The notes: generated by a model not told the origin, from the sequence alone. A stretch of 64,000 bases of DNA from Enterobacter kobei (GCF_018323985.1 NZ_AP024590.1:4558720-4622719), one strand, 5' to 3'. Counted from the first letter of the stretch, positions 7,755 through 20,615 are shown. A program made the numbers and translations.

Positions 7755-8000
7755 AAGAAAAAAGGCGACAGAGTAATCTGTCGCCTTTTTTCTTGACCCA
7801 CCACCCGAAACGGGCTGAACCATCCGTGTTTGCTCGCAACCTGCCCTGTCTATCCTTTAGCGGTAAACCGTCCCTGATTAAATCCCTGTCCCTGTGAAAA
7901 CGTCTCCAGACGTTCATTATCCTTAAAATCCCGGTCTTCGCCTCCTGGCGCTCCAGACCCCTCATCCGTAAGTCTTTATCCTGTGGCGTCCTCGCCTTTG
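7755..8000 (-). ncRNA. csrC: CsrC sRNA, antagonist of CsrA
   Basis: Read on the minus strand from about 8000, this ~245-nt stretch has at least a dozen GGA triplets, many in AGGA/GGGA loops (for example GGATGAGG, CAGGAGG, CTGGAGAC, AGGGACAGGG). It ends in a perfect terminator at 7757-7791 (GGCGACAGA-GTAA-TCTGTCGCC flanked by A/T runs). This is CsrC, which sequesters the post-transcriptional regulator CsrA and so affects glycogen, motility and biofilm. Position between engB and yihI is as in E. coli, and the first bases (GCGAGGACGC) and the terminator match that RNA. The exact 5' end is estimated to within a few bases. An open frame at 7738-7965 over it is fortuitous. Confidence 0.9.
7757..7791. 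terminator. csrC intrinsic terminator
   Basis: Nine-base stem GGCGACAGA/TCTGTCGCC with loop GTAA, flanked by six A on one side and six T on the other. It is symmetric and could act on both strands; it ends CsrC on the minus strand. Confidence 0.9.
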
Positions 8001-8225
8001 CACACTACTTTACCTTTTTGACGAAAACTCACAAGCATGTAACACGCTGTAAAGCGTGCTTTCGGAAAATTCCATACATTCAATCACTTATTTATCAATG
8101 ATTTATATAAACGGCGCTCTGCAACTATTCTTAAATGTCCCATAACACCTGTGGCTAATGTCTCACAAAGAGAAGGGCTAATGGCGACCCGTGGTGAGAA
8201 AACCAGCCTTTTCCTGGCGTTCAGG

Positions 8226-8231
8226 TATAAT
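8226..8231 (+). promoter_or_regulatory. Probable -10 element of engB
   Basis: Perfect TATAAT, 33 bp before the engB start codon. No good -35 hexamer is evident at 16-18 bp; the A-run-free spacer begins TTTTCC at about 8209. Confidence 0.5.
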
Positions 8232-8263
8232 CCCCCAAAGCTTTATTTATGGAGACGACCGCT

Positions 8264-8890
8264 TTGACTAAATTGAATTATCATCAGACGCATTTTGTGA
8301 TCAGTGCGCCTGATATTCGCCACTTGCCAGCCGATACCGGAATTGAAGTGGCCTTTGCAGGCCGTTCCAACGCTGGCAAATCAAGCGCGCTGAATACCCT
8401 GACTAACCAGAAGAGTCTGGCGCGTACGTCCAAAACCCCGGGCCGTACCCAGCTTATCAATCTCTTTGAAGTTTCCGAGGGTAAGCGCCTGGTGGACTTA
8501 CCGGGTTATGGCTACGCCGAAGTGCCGGAAGAGATGAAAATCAAGTGGCAGCGCGCGCTGGGCGAATACCTGGAAAAACGCCAGTGTTTGCAGGGCGTGG
8601 TGATCCTGATGGATATCCGTCATCCGTTAAAAGATCTCGATCAGCAGATGATCCTGTGGGCCGTTGAGAGCGATATTCAGGTGCTGGTATTGCTGACCAA
8701 AGCCGACAAACTGGCGAGCGGCGCGCGCAAGGCGCAGGTCAAGATGGTGCGTGACGCCGTGTTGGCGTTTAACGGTGATGTGCAGGTAGAAGCCTTCTCG
8801 TCTCTGAAAAAGATTGGCGTTGATAAGCTGAGTGAAAAGCTGGATACCTGGTTTAACGGCGTGCCGACAGCAGAAGAAAGCGCAGAATAA
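8264..8890 (+). CDS. engB: Ribosome biogenesis GTPase EngB (YihA/YsxC)
   Basis: Essential small GTPase needed for late 50S subunit assembly. G1 loop GRSNAGKSS, switch segment KTPGRTQ, G3 DLPGYG and G4 TKADK are all present. I prefer TTG 8264 (MTKLNYHQTHFV, 208 aa) because GGAG at 8251-8254 is 9 nt upstream and E. coli uses the same TTG. An in-frame ATG at 8249 would overlap the ribosome binding site and add METTA. Expressed alone, divergent from csrC and convergent with spf. Confidence 0.96.
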   Translation: MTKLNYHQTHFVISAPDIRHLPADTGIEVAFAGRSNAGKSSALNTLTNQKSLARTSKTPGRTQLINLFEVSEGKRLVDLPGYGYAEVPEEMKIKWQRALGEYLEKRQCLQGVVILMDIRHPLKDLDQQMILWAVESDIQVLVLLTKADKLASGARKAQVKMVRDAVLAFNGDVQVEAFSSLKKIGVDKLSEKLDTWFNGVPTAEESAE

Positions 8891-8896
8891 GAACGG

Positions 8897-8926
8897 GCGC
8901 GGCAGGCCGCTGCGCACGCTTTTTTT
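8897..8926 (+). terminator. engB terminator
   Basis: GC-rich stem GCGCGGC/GCCGTGCGC-like (7 bp with one G-T pair, loop AGGCC) followed by ACGC and seven T, just after the engB stop. It precedes the Spot 42 terminator coming from the opposite strand. Confidence 0.65.
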
Positions 8927-8940
8927 ATCGCTTTGCACAA

Positions 8941-9049
8941 TAAAAAACGCCCCAGTCATTACTGACTGGGGCGGCTAAAATATTCAGCCAAATCCGATTA
9001 CGTGAAGTAAAAGGTCTGAAAGATAGAACATCTTACCTCTGTACCCTAC
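8941..9049 (-). ncRNA. spf: Spot 42 sRNA
   Basis: 109-nt Hfq-dependent sRNA that represses secondary carbon metabolism genes (galK and others) when glucose is present. The minus strand from 9049 starts GTAGGGTACAGAGGTAAGA and runs to the terminator CCCCAGTCA-TTAC-TGACTGGGG followed by CGTTTTTTA, essentially identical in length and sequence to the E. coli RNA. A -10 TAGAGT lies at 9062-9057. It sits directly downstream of polA on the same strand, as in E. coli. Confidence 0.97.
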
Positions 9050-9125
9050 GTCGTTAACTCTACTCTTTTTTCAGACGGACACAAAGTGCTTTTTGTAATT
9101 TTTTTTCATTCTTTACATAGCGAAT

Positions 9126-9141
9126 TCTAATGATTGTCACA
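9126..9141 (-). promoter_or_regulatory. CRP-like site upstream of spf
   Basis: On the minus strand TGTGA-N6-TTAGA: one perfect half-site and one degenerate half. E. coli spf is repressed by cAMP-CRP through a similarly asymmetric site (recalled from the literature). The centre lies about 84 bp from the Spot 42 start, so the mechanism here is uncertain. Confidence 0.45.
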
Positions 9142-9147
9142 AAACGT

Positions 9148-9181
9148 GCGGCGTTATGTTGCTTACTTACATAAACGCCGC
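9148..9181 (-). terminator. polA terminator hairpin
   Basis: Inverted repeat GCGGCGTTATGT...ACATAAACGCCGC placed 16 bp beyond the polA stop; on the minus strand the stem is followed by ACGTTTTG. The T-run is short, so termination may be partial. Confidence 0.65.
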
Positions 9182-9197
9182 GTTATTCAGTGAACCC

Positions 9198-11984
9198 TTA
9201 GTGCGCCTGATCCCAGTTTTCACCACTGCCCACTTCCACCAGCAACGGCACATCCAGCGTAGTGCTGTTTTCCATCAGCTCATGGATCTTTTTAGATACC
9301 GCCTCGACGTCATCTTTGTGCACTTCGAACACCAGTTCATCGTGAACCTGCATGATCATACGCACGCGCGGTTTTTCCGTTTCTAACCAGCGATCGACGG
9401 CAATCATTGCACGCTTAATGATGTCTGCGGCGGTACCCTGCATCGGCGCGTTAATCGCCGCACGTTCAGCACCAGCACGGCGTGCGCCATTGCTGGATTT
9501 GATGTCCGGCAAATAGAGACGACGCCCGTCCAGCGTTTCCACGTAGCCCTGCTCTTTGGCCTGTGCGCGGGTACGTTCCATGTATTCCTGCACGCCAGGG
9601 TAGCGCTCAAAATACAGGTCCATATACTTCTGCGATTCGCGGCGCGGAATATTGAGCTGGCGGGACAAGCCAAAGGCGCTCATCCCGTAGATCAAACCAA
9701 AGTTAATGGCTTTGGCGCTGCGGCGCTGTTCATTGGATACGCTTTCCAGCGGCATCCCGAAGACTTCTGCCGCGGTCGCACGATGAATATCCTTCCCTTC
9801 AGCAAAGGCTGACAGCAGGCCTTTATCGCGCGACAGATGCGCCATAATGCGCAGCTCGATTTGCGAGTAGTCGGCAGAGACAATCAAATAATCCTCCGGC
9901 GCGATAAACGCCTGGCGGATACGTCGCCCTTCCTCGTTGCGCACCGGGATGTTCTGCAGGTTAGGATCGGTCGATGACAGCCTGCCCGTCGCGGTCACGG
10001 CCTGATGATAAGAGGTGTGCACGCGGCCGGTTTTAGGGTTGATCATCAGCGGCAGCTTGTCGGTGTAGGTTGATTTCAGCTTCGACAGCCCGCGATGCTC
10101 AAGAATAATTTTCGGCAGCGGGTAGTCCAGCGCCAGCTCTTCCAGCACTTCTTCAGACGTGGACGGCGCACCGCCCGGCGTTTTCTTCAGTGGCTTGATA
10201 CCCTGTTTTTCGAACAGGATGGTCTGCAACTGCTTGGTGGAGGCCAGGTTAAACGGCTCGCCTGCAATGTCGTGGGCGATTTTTTCAAGCTCCGCCAGAC
10301 GCAGCGTAATTTCGCCGGAATGCTTGTGCAGCACCGCCGGATCGATTTTCACGCCGTTGCGTTCAATGCGTGAAAGTACCGGCACCAGCGGCATCTCGAT
10401 ATTGTTGAAAATATTCAGCGGACCGGCGTGCTGTTGCAGCTTCGGCCACATTTTCAAATGCAGTTGCAGGGTGACGTCGGCATCTTCAGCCGCATAACGA
10501 CCGGCCTGCTCCAGATCGATCTGATTAAAGGTCAGCTGATTTTTGCCTTTACCGGCAATCTGCTCAAAAGTGATAGTAGTGTGCTTCAGCCAGCGATCGG
10601 CGAGGGTATCCATATCATGTCGCCCCACCACGCTGTCCAGAATGTATGATTCCAGCATGGTATCGAAAGCGATGCCGCGCAGTTCAATACCGTAATTTTG
10701 CAGGATGCCACGGTCGAATTTCAGGTTTTGCCCGACCTTTAGCACCTTTTCATTTTCCAGCAGCGGCGTGAGCAGCTCGAGCGCCCGTTCACGGGCGATC
10801 TGTTCCGGCGCATCCAGATAGTCATGGGCAACAGGAATGTAAATCGCAACGCCGGGCTCTACCGCAAAAGAGAGGCCCACCAGATTAGCGCTGACATTTT
10901 CCAGGCTATCGGTTTCGGTATCAAAGGCGAGAACCGGAGCCTTTTCCAGGCGCGGGATCCAGGCTTTTAATGTCTCTTCGTCGAGAATGGTCAGGTGATT
11001 ATCAGCGGAGAGCACAGTGGCTGGCTCATCATCTTCTTCAACAACGACGGCAGCTTCAAACGGTCGGGCCGGGGATTTAGCGCCTCTGACCTGCAACCAT
11101 TTCCCGGCTTCCAGATCGGCCGTCCAGCGTTTGAAGTCGTATTTCTGGAACATCGCCATCAGCTCTTCAACGGCGGGGGCTTGAACTTCAAGCTTGTCAC
11201 AGGTAAGTTCCAGCTCAACATCCGTTTTGATGGTGGCCAGCTGATAAGAGAGGTATGCCACTTCTTTGTTTTGTTCCAGTTTCGCGGCCATGGTTTTTGC
11301 GCCACGGAACGACAGGCTGGCAATTTTATCCGACTCGGCATACAGCGTATCCAGCCCGCCCAGCCCCTGTAACAACGCCTGCGCGGTTTTCTCACCTACG
11401 CCTGGTACACCCGGGATGTTATCCGAGGAATCCCCCATCAGGGCGAGGAAGTCGATAATCAGCTCCGGCGGTACGCCGTATTTGCTCACTACCTCTTCCG
11501 GACCAAGAATAGTATTGCTCATGGTATTGATCAGCGTGATCCCCGGCGTGACCAGTTGCGCCATGTCTTTATCACCGGTGCTGATCAGCACCGGGCGGCC
11601 CATTTTTTCGGCTTCACGCGCCAGGGTGCCGATTACGTCATCGGCTTCAACGCCAGACACCGCCATTAACGGCAGACCCATCGCTTTTACCATCGCATGC
11701 AGCGGTTCGATTTGCGCACGCAGATCGTCCGGCATCGGTGGTCGGTGAGATTTGTAGTGTTCAAACAACTCGTCGCGGAAGGTCTTGCCCTTGGCATCAA
11801 ACACCACAGCAGCATGTGTCGGCTGGTACTGAAGGATCAGGCTTCTGAGCATATTCAGCACACCGTACATCGCACCGGTCGGTTCACCGGCGCTGTTAGT
11901 CAGGGGCGGAAACGCATGGTAAGCGCGATAAAGGTAAGACGAGCCGTCAACAAGGATAAGTGGGTTTTCTGGGATCTGAACCAT
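9198..11984 (-). CDS. polA: DNA polymerase I
   Basis: Removes RNA primers, fills Okazaki gaps and does repair synthesis. 928 aa, exactly the E. coli length. The 5'-3' exonuclease domain (about 1-320) opens MVQIPENPLILVDGSSYLYR and carries VEADDVIG and GDKDMAQLV. The 3'-5' proofreading domain has the catalytic DTE in LAFDTETDS (about 355-357). The family-A polymerase domain has motif A DYSQIELR, the O-helix RRSAKAINFGLIYG and motif C VHDELV. It is the only gene on this strand between spf and dsbA; yihG, its upstream neighbour in E. coli, is missing. A perfect DnaA box lies 123 bp upstream. Confidence 0.99.
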   Translation of the reverse strand: MVQIPENPLILVDGSSYLYRAYHAFPPLTNSAGEPTGAMYGVLNMLRSLILQYQPTHAAVVFDAKGKTFRDELFEHYKSHRPPMPDDLRAQIEPLHAMVKAMGLPLMAVSGVEADDVIGTLAREAEKMGRPVLISTGDKDMAQLVTPGITLINTMSNTILGPEEVVSKYGVPPELIIDFLALMGDSSDNIPGVPGVGEKTAQALLQGLGGLDTLYAESDKIASLSFRGAKTMAAKLEQNKEVAYLSYQLATIKTDVELELTCDKLEVQAPAVEELMAMFQKYDFKRWTADLEAGKWLQVRGAKSPARPFEAAVVVEEDDEPATVLSADNHLTILDEETLKAWIPRLEKAPVLAFDTETDSLENVSANLVGLSFAVEPGVAIYIPVAHDYLDAPEQIARERALELLTPLLENEKVLKVGQNLKFDRGILQNYGIELRGIAFDTMLESYILDSVVGRHDMDTLADRWLKHTTITFEQIAGKGKNQLTFNQIDLEQAGRYAAEDADVTLQLHLKMWPKLQQHAGPLNIFNNIEMPLVPVLSRIERNGVKIDPAVLHKHSGEITLRLAELEKIAHDIAGEPFNLASTKQLQTILFEKQGIKPLKKTPGGAPSTSEEVLEELALDYPLPKIILEHRGLSKLKSTYTDKLPLMINPKTGRVHTSYHQAVTATGRLSSTDPNLQNIPVRNEEGRRIRQAFIAPEDYLIVSADYSQIELRIMAHLSRDKGLLSAFAEGKDIHRATAAEVFGMPLESVSNEQRRSAKAINFGLIYGMSAFGLSRQLNIPRRESQKYMDLYFERYPGVQEYMERTRAQAKEQGYVETLDGRRLYLPDIKSSNGARRAGAERAAINAPMQGTAADIIKRAMIAVDRWLETEKPRVRMIMQVHDELVFEVHKDDVEAVSKKIHELMENSTTLDVPLLVEVGSGENWDQAH

Positions 11985-12335
11985 GATGTCCGTGCCTGTT
12001 TATTAAATTATGGTTAAAGGATGCCACAGACCGGCGCAAACTTCAGTTTTTCGCCGAATTTGCAGGAAAAGATTTCTGGATCTCCGGGATCTCTCGCAAC
12101 GTTATTCTGTGGATAAGTTTGTGAATTATTTCTTTGACACTGGATAATTGTGCTTTTTAAGGCATCGATGGTTTAAAAATGTCATTTATAATCAATGTAA
12201 TAAAAGCATATCAGGGATCGTTATTGCGGATCGATGACAATTTACTCCATGTGGATATAAGCGTTTGCTCTGAACGGAGATCGGGCCAATGGGGTGTAAA
12301 AGGAGGAAGTGATCGTAAGACGCGGCATCAGCAGG
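11985..12335. other. polA upstream intergenic region
   Basis: About 350 bp without a credible gene. E. coli has yihF and yihG here. It is AT-rich around 12120-12230 and holds the DnaA box at 12108-12116. I see no promoter for polA that I can place with confidence, and only very short, unconvincing ORFs. Confidence 0.6.
12108..12116 (-). promoter_or_regulatory. Consensus DnaA box upstream of polA
   Basis: TGTGGATAA here, i.e. TTATCCACA on the minus strand, a perfect R1-type DnaA box, 123 bp from the polA start. DnaA has been reported to influence polA expression in E. coli, so the site may be functional. Confidence 0.6.
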
Positions 12336-12368
12336 AAAAAGACAACGCCGATCGATGATCGGCGTTGT
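12336..12368 (-). terminator. dsbA intrinsic terminator
   Basis: On the minus strand ACAACGCCGATC-ATC-GATCGGCGTTGT, a perfect 12-bp stem, then CTTTTTCC. It ends the srkA-dsbA transcript just beyond the dsbA stop. Confidence 0.92.
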
Positions 12369-12374
12369 TAAAAC

Positions 12375-12998
12375 TTACTTCAGCGAAACGAGGTGCTTAA
12401 CGGTATCAGCATATTGCTGGACAAAAACGTCCATATTGCTGGTATCCATACCTTGTGGGTTGAGCTGATATTTACCGTTAACGAACATGGCCGGTACGCC
12501 CTGCAGTTGCAGATCGGCTGCAGCTTTCTCCTGCTGTGCAACCAGCGATTTCACCACGAAGCTGTTTAACGCAGCATCGTAATCTTCACCTTTTACGCCT
12601 GCATCGACAAACACTTTACGAATGTCAGCAACGTTCTGCACAGTCTGGGTTTTCTGTACCGCTTCGAACATAGGGGCTGTGATTTTATCTTCCACGCCCA
12701 GCGCCATTGCCACTGCCCATGCCTGTGTCAAATCCTTGCCCAGCGGGCCGAGGAATTCCACATGGTATTTGGTCATTTTGGTACCTTCCGGCAGCGTTTT
12801 CTTCACGGCATCAGAGATGTGCCAGACGCGTTCAAAATCATAGCAGTGCGGGCAATAGAACGAGAAAAACTCCAGAACCTGAGGCTCTCCGGCTACGGGT
12901 TTATCAAGGGTAGTATATTGCTTGCCGTCGGTGAACTGCGCAGCGGAAGCGCTGAATGCCAGAATCATACCTGCCAGCGCCAGCCAAATCTTCTTCAT
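12375..12998 (-). CDS. dsbA: Periplasmic thiol:disulfide oxidoreductase DsbA
   Basis: Introduces disulfide bonds into exported proteins and is re-oxidised by DsbB. 207 aa with a Sec signal peptide (MKKIWLALAGMILAFSASA, cleavage after about residue 19). The thioredoxin fold carries the active site FYCPHCYDF (CPHC), and the cis-proline loop is in QGVPAMFVNG. It starts 26 bp after srkA on the same strand, forming the srkA-dsbA operon, and ends in a strong terminator. All key residues are present. Confidence 0.99.
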   Translation of the reverse strand: MKKIWLALAGMILAFSASAAQFTDGKQYTTLDKPVAGEPQVLEFFSFYCPHCYDFERVWHISDAVKKTLPEGTKMTKYHVEFLGPLGKDLTQAWAVAMALGVEDKITAPMFEAVQKTQTVQNVADIRKVFVDAGVKGEDYDAALNSFVVKSLVAQQEKAAADLQLQGVPAMFVNGKYQLNPQGMDTSNMDVFVQQYADTVKHLVSLK

Positions 12999-13024
12999 GT
13001 TAATGCTCTCCTGGATGTTTCACG

Positions 13025-14011
13025 TTAATACATGGGTGTTAATTGCAGAGGCGGCTCACGAAGAACCTTAACCTGCTCAATAAAAGTCATGGTTTGCTGA
13101 TGCCAGTAATCTTCCCCTGTCAGCCACGGGAAGTTTCTGGGGAACGCCGGATCGCCCCAACGCCTAATGAGCCATGCGAGGTAATAAACCTGACGCATGG
13201 CGCGTAATGGTTCAATAAGTGCCAGTTCGTCAGTATTAAACTCACTGAACTCCTCATAGGCCTCGATAATCATTTCCAGCTGCATGCGCTGTTCGGCTTT
13301 GTCGCCGTTAAGCAGCATCCACAGATCCTGTACTGCCGGGCCATTGCGCGCGTCATCTAAATCAACAAACAGCGGGCCGTCGCGCCACAGAATATTGCCG
13401 GCGTGACAGTCTCCGTGCAGACGCAGCTGGGTAAAGCGGTTATGCCATTGCCCCATGACTTCATCGATCAGCGTATCAGTGGCACGCAGGAAAGCGTCTT
13501 TAAGCCCTGATGGGATCAAGGCGGCGTTTTCAAAAACGGCACGAGGTTCAAGCAGGTATTCATTAACGCCGATTTCCGGACGGAAGGTGAAACAGGTTTT
13601 ACGTCCGGTCTGGTGCAGACGGCCCAGATAGCGGCCAACCCATTCCATTTGATCAAGGCTGTCGGACTCAAACTGTCGACCACCGAGGCTGGGAAAGACC
13701 GCATAATAAAAACCCTGATGGGTGAGCAGCGTCTGACCGTTAAACGAAATGGGGGCAGCAACCGGGACTTCATCACTCAGCAGTGCTTCTGCAAACTGGT
13801 GCTCTTCGCGAATTTGATCCGCAGACCAGCGTTGAGGACGGTAGAACTTCACCACAAAGCGGCGACGGTCTTCATCCTGGAACTGATAGACACGGTTTTC
13901 ATAGCTGTTAAGCGGGGTGAGACCAGAATCAACCCGGATCCCCTGCGCGAACAGCGCATCCATGATGGTATCCGGGTGTAGCGTCTGGAAAGTAAAAGCG
14001 TTTTCGGTCAT
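13025..14011 (-). CDS. srkA: Stress response kinase SrkA (YihE/RdoA)
   Basis: Aminoglycoside-phosphotransferase-like Ser/Thr kinase that protects against stress-induced death and is controlled by Cpx in E. coli. 328 aa. The catalytic loop is LRLHGDCHAGNILW and the metal-binding segment is LFVDLDDARNGP. The start MTENAFTFQTLHPDTIMDAL matches K-12. It precedes dsbA, as in E. coli. Confidence 0.97.
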   Translation of the reverse strand: MTENAFTFQTLHPDTIMDALFAQGIRVDSGLTPLNSYENRVYQFQDEDRRRFVVKFYRPQRWSADQIREEHQFAEALLSDEVPVAAPISFNGQTLLTHQGFYYAVFPSLGGRQFESDSLDQMEWVGRYLGRLHQTGRKTCFTFRPEIGVNEYLLEPRAVFENAALIPSGLKDAFLRATDTLIDEVMGQWHNRFTQLRLHGDCHAGNILWRDGPLFVDLDDARNGPAVQDLWMLLNGDKAEQRMQLEMIIEAYEEFSEFNTDELALIEPLRAMRQVYYLAWLIRRWGDPAFPRNFPWLTGEDYWHQQTMTFIEQVKVLREPPLQLTPMY

Positions 14012-14087
14012 CCCAAGTTCCGGAAATTACTGCGAATGACTCAGAATATCATTTTGTGGCGATTTCGGTGGCGCCGCTTACAAGCTT

Positions 14088-14357
14088 TTACTCTTTAATT
14101 ACGCCACGCGCGCGCAGCAGGGCGGTTTTGAAATCCTCTTCGTAATCTTTCTGGATCCCCGGGATCACCGCATCTTTCGCGGAATCGCGCATTTTAAGTT
14201 GGTAGATCAGAATATCGTCAGAAAGGTCAGCAAGTTCGCCTTCAAAACCTGACTCCTGCGCAAGTTTCTGCAAAAATTGCATCAGGTTAAGTTCCGGCTC
14301 TTTTTGCCAGGCTGGCTGGAGGAGTTCAATGACTTCGTTCAGGCGTTTACATTTCAT
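14088..14357 (-). CDS. yihD: DUF1040 family protein YihD
   Basis: 89-aa soluble protein opening MKCKRLNEVIELLQPAWQKE, nearly identical in length and sequence to E. coli YihD. It is predicted alpha-helical; its function is not established. In E. coli it sits between srkA and mobA, as here. It diverges from mobA across about 70 bp. Confidence 0.95.
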   Translation of the reverse strand: MKCKRLNEVIELLQPAWQKEPELNLMQFLQKLAQESGFEGELADLSDDILIYQLKMRDSAKDAVIPGIQKDYEEDFKTALLRARGVIKE

Positions 14358-14428
14358 GCTCAGTGCTCCTTACTTTTGATTAAAGACACGTTAGCAGGGT
14401 CAAACCCACAATAAAAGAGGCGATATTG

Positions 14429-15013
14429 GTGAATCAGTCTGAGGCTATCACCGGCGTTGTGCTGGCGGGCGGTAAAGCCACGCGCATGGGCGGTAAAGAT
14501 AAGGGATTACTGGAGCTTAACGGTCAGCCGTTATGGCAGCATGTTGCCGGTAAACTGGCCGGGCAGGTGGATACCGTGGTCATCAGCGCTAACAGGAATC
14601 TGGGGGGTTATCAGGCGAGCGGTTATCCGGTCATTCAGGATTCATTGCCTGGTTTTCCTGGCCCACTGGCGGGAATGCTTGCCGTCATGCAGCAGGTGAA
14701 CAGCGCGTGGTTTCTGTTTTGCCCGTGTGATACGCCCACCATTCCGAAGGATCTGGCAACGCGACTGCGGGCCGGTCTTAACAATGCGCCTGCCGTATGG
14801 GTATTCGATGGCGAGCGCGATCATCCGGCTATTGCACTGATGCACCGGCAACTTGTTCCTTTCCTGACAGATTATCTGGCATCCGGCGAACGGCGCGTGA
14901 TGGTAGCTTTGCGTCAGGCCGGGGGAAGAGCGGTAGATTGCAGCGACATACAATCTGCTTTTATAAACGTCAACACGCCAGAGGATCTGGCTCGCAGGCA
15001 GGAACATCAATGA
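14429..15013 (+). CDS. mobA: Molybdenum cofactor guanylyltransferase MobA
   Basis: Attaches GMP to molybdopterin to form the MGD cofactor used by nitrate, DMSO and TMAO reductases and formate dehydrogenases. The nucleotide-binding loop is GVVLAGGKATRMGG-DKG and the metal/GTP site is FCPCDTP. I start at GTG 14429 (194 aa, the K-12 length): AGAGG at 14416-14420 is well spaced. A TTG one codon upstream is possible. The stop overlaps mobB in an ATGA. Confidence 0.97.
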   Translation: MNQSEAITGVVLAGGKATRMGGKDKGLLELNGQPLWQHVAGKLAGQVDTVVISANRNLGGYQASGYPVIQDSLPGFPGPLAGMLAVMQQVNSAWFLFCPCDTPTIPKDLATRLRAGLNNAPAVWVFDGERDHPAIALMHRQLVPFLTDYLASGERRVMVALRQAGGRAVDCSDIQSAFINVNTPEDLARRQEHQ

Positions 15014-15513
15014 TACCTTTACTGGCGATTGCCGCCTGGAGCGGGAGCGGTAAAACGACGCTACTGAAAGCGCTGATCCCCGTCTTGTGTGCCCGAGGCG
15101 TACGTCCGGGGATCATCAAGCATACGCACCACAATATGGATGTCGATAAACCCGGCAAGGACAGCTATGAACTGCGAAAGGCGGGCGCAGCGCAAACGCT
15201 GGTTGCCAGCCAGCAACGCTGGGCACTCATGACCGAGACACCAGAAGAACCGGCGCTGGATCTGGCGTATCTGGCCAGCCGTATGGACAGCAGTAAACTT
15301 GATATTATTCTGGTGGAAGGTTTTAAGCATGAGCCAACGGCAAAGATCGTGCTTTTCCGTCGCGCTGCCGGTCACGATGTAGACGAACTGATGCTTGATG
15401 AGCATGTAGTTGCTGTGGCGAGCGATATCGCGTTAAACGTGAGCGTCCCTACGCTGGATCTGAATGATGTTGAAGCAATTGCAGACTTTATTCTGGCGTG
15501 GATGAAGGGCTGA
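15010..15513 (+). CDS. mobB: Molybdopterin-guanine dinucleotide biosynthesis adaptor MobB
   Basis: P-loop GTP-binding protein that assists MobA; not strictly required for MGD synthesis. The start at ATG 15010 overlaps the mobA stop by 4 bp (ATGA), indicating coupled translation. It gives 167 aa: MIPLLAIAAWSGSGKTTLLK with Walker A AWSGSGKTT, then KHTHHNMDVDKPGKDSYELR. E. coli MobB is a few residues longer at each end. It is the last gene before the rRNA operon; in E. coli the gene next to mobB is rrnA's 5S gene. Confidence 0.96.
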   Translation: MIPLLAIAAWSGSGKTTLLKALIPVLCARGVRPGIIKHTHHNMDVDKPGKDSYELRKAGAAQTLVASQQRWALMTETPEEPALDLAYLASRMDSSKLDIILVEGFKHEPTAKIVLFRRAAGHDVDELMLDEHVVAVASDIALNVSVPTLDLNDVEAIADFILAWMKG

Positions 15514-15547
15514 GATAGCCTTCATTTTCATTTTTAAAACACAACGC

Positions 15548-15575
15548 AAAAAGGCCATCCGTGAGGATGGCCTTT
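15548..15575 (-). terminator. rRNA operon terminator
   Basis: On the minus strand AAAGGCCATCC-TCAC-GGATGGCCTTTTT followed by GCGTTG, the typical T1-type hairpin directly after 5S rRNA. It could also serve mobB from the other strand. Confidence 0.93.
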
Positions 15576-15586
15576 CGCTTGATTTG

Positions 15587-15706
15587 ATGCCTGGCAGTTC
15601 CCTACTCTCGCATGGGGAGACCCCACACTACCATCGGCGCTACGGCGTTTCACTTCTGAGTTCGGCATGGGGTCAGGTGGGACCGCCGCGCTAGTGCCGC
15701 CAGGCA
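15587..15706 (-). rRNA. rrf: 5S ribosomal RNA
   Basis: 120 nt on the minus strand, from TGCCTGGCGGCACTAGCGCG to ACTGCCAGGCAT. The two ends pair to form helix I, and the internal CCCATGCCGAACTCAGAAGTG stretch is conserved. No tRNA gene follows it, unlike E. coli rrnC (aspT, trpT) but like rrnA. Confidence 0.98.
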
Positions 15707-15796
15707 AATTCTGTTCGTCTAACGCCCTGCGGCATTAAACAGTAATCTGTATCAGCTGAAAATCTCTCAAATTCGCCAAAACATCTTCGGCGTTGT

Positions 15797-18705
<2,909 letters not shown>

Positions 18706-18914
18706 TCACAACCCGAAGATGTTTCACTTCTGATTGCGAAAATTTGAGAGACTCGAACACACCGTTTTTCTTTTCTTATTACGGAGAAAAGAAACAGTGC
18801 GTCGTTTCAATTTTCAGCTTGATCCAGATTTTTAAAGAGCAAATATCTCAAACGAGACTCGGAAGTCTGTTTTGAGATACTGATTGGTTGTGCCTTTCAC
18901 TCACACCCAGCAAG

Positions 18915-18989
18915 TGGCGTCCCCTAGGGGATTCGAACCCCTGTTGCCGCCGTGAAAGGGCGGAGTCCTAACCGCTAGACGAAGGGGAC
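18915..18989 (-). tRNA. gltT: tRNA-Glu (anticodon TTC) in the 16S-23S spacer
   Basis: 75 nt on the minus strand, starting GTCCCCTTCGTCTAGCGGTT and ending GGGGACGCCA with encoded CCA. The anticodon stem-loop CCGCCCTTTCACGGCGG carries TTC, the T-loop is GTTCGAATC, and the acceptor stem GTCCCCT/AGGGGAC pairs fully. The D-loop (AGCGGTTAGGAC) is one base shorter than in E. coli gltU/gltT. A single tRNA-Glu spacer is the type found in E. coli rrnB, C, E and G, whereas rrnA carries tRNA-Ile and tRNA-Ala. The gene symbol is generic. Confidence 0.97.
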
Positions 18990-19075
18990 ACGATGTGTCA
19001 CGACTTCGTAGCCGTCTTGCTCATTACTTTTCATCAGACAATCTGTGTGGACACTGCAAGGCAGGTTCTTTCAGG

Positions 19076-20615
<1,540 letters not shown>

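Noticed and set aside
7738..7965. 75-codon minus-strand frame
   Set aside because: Lies on the CsrC sRNA, including its terminator; not a protein gene.
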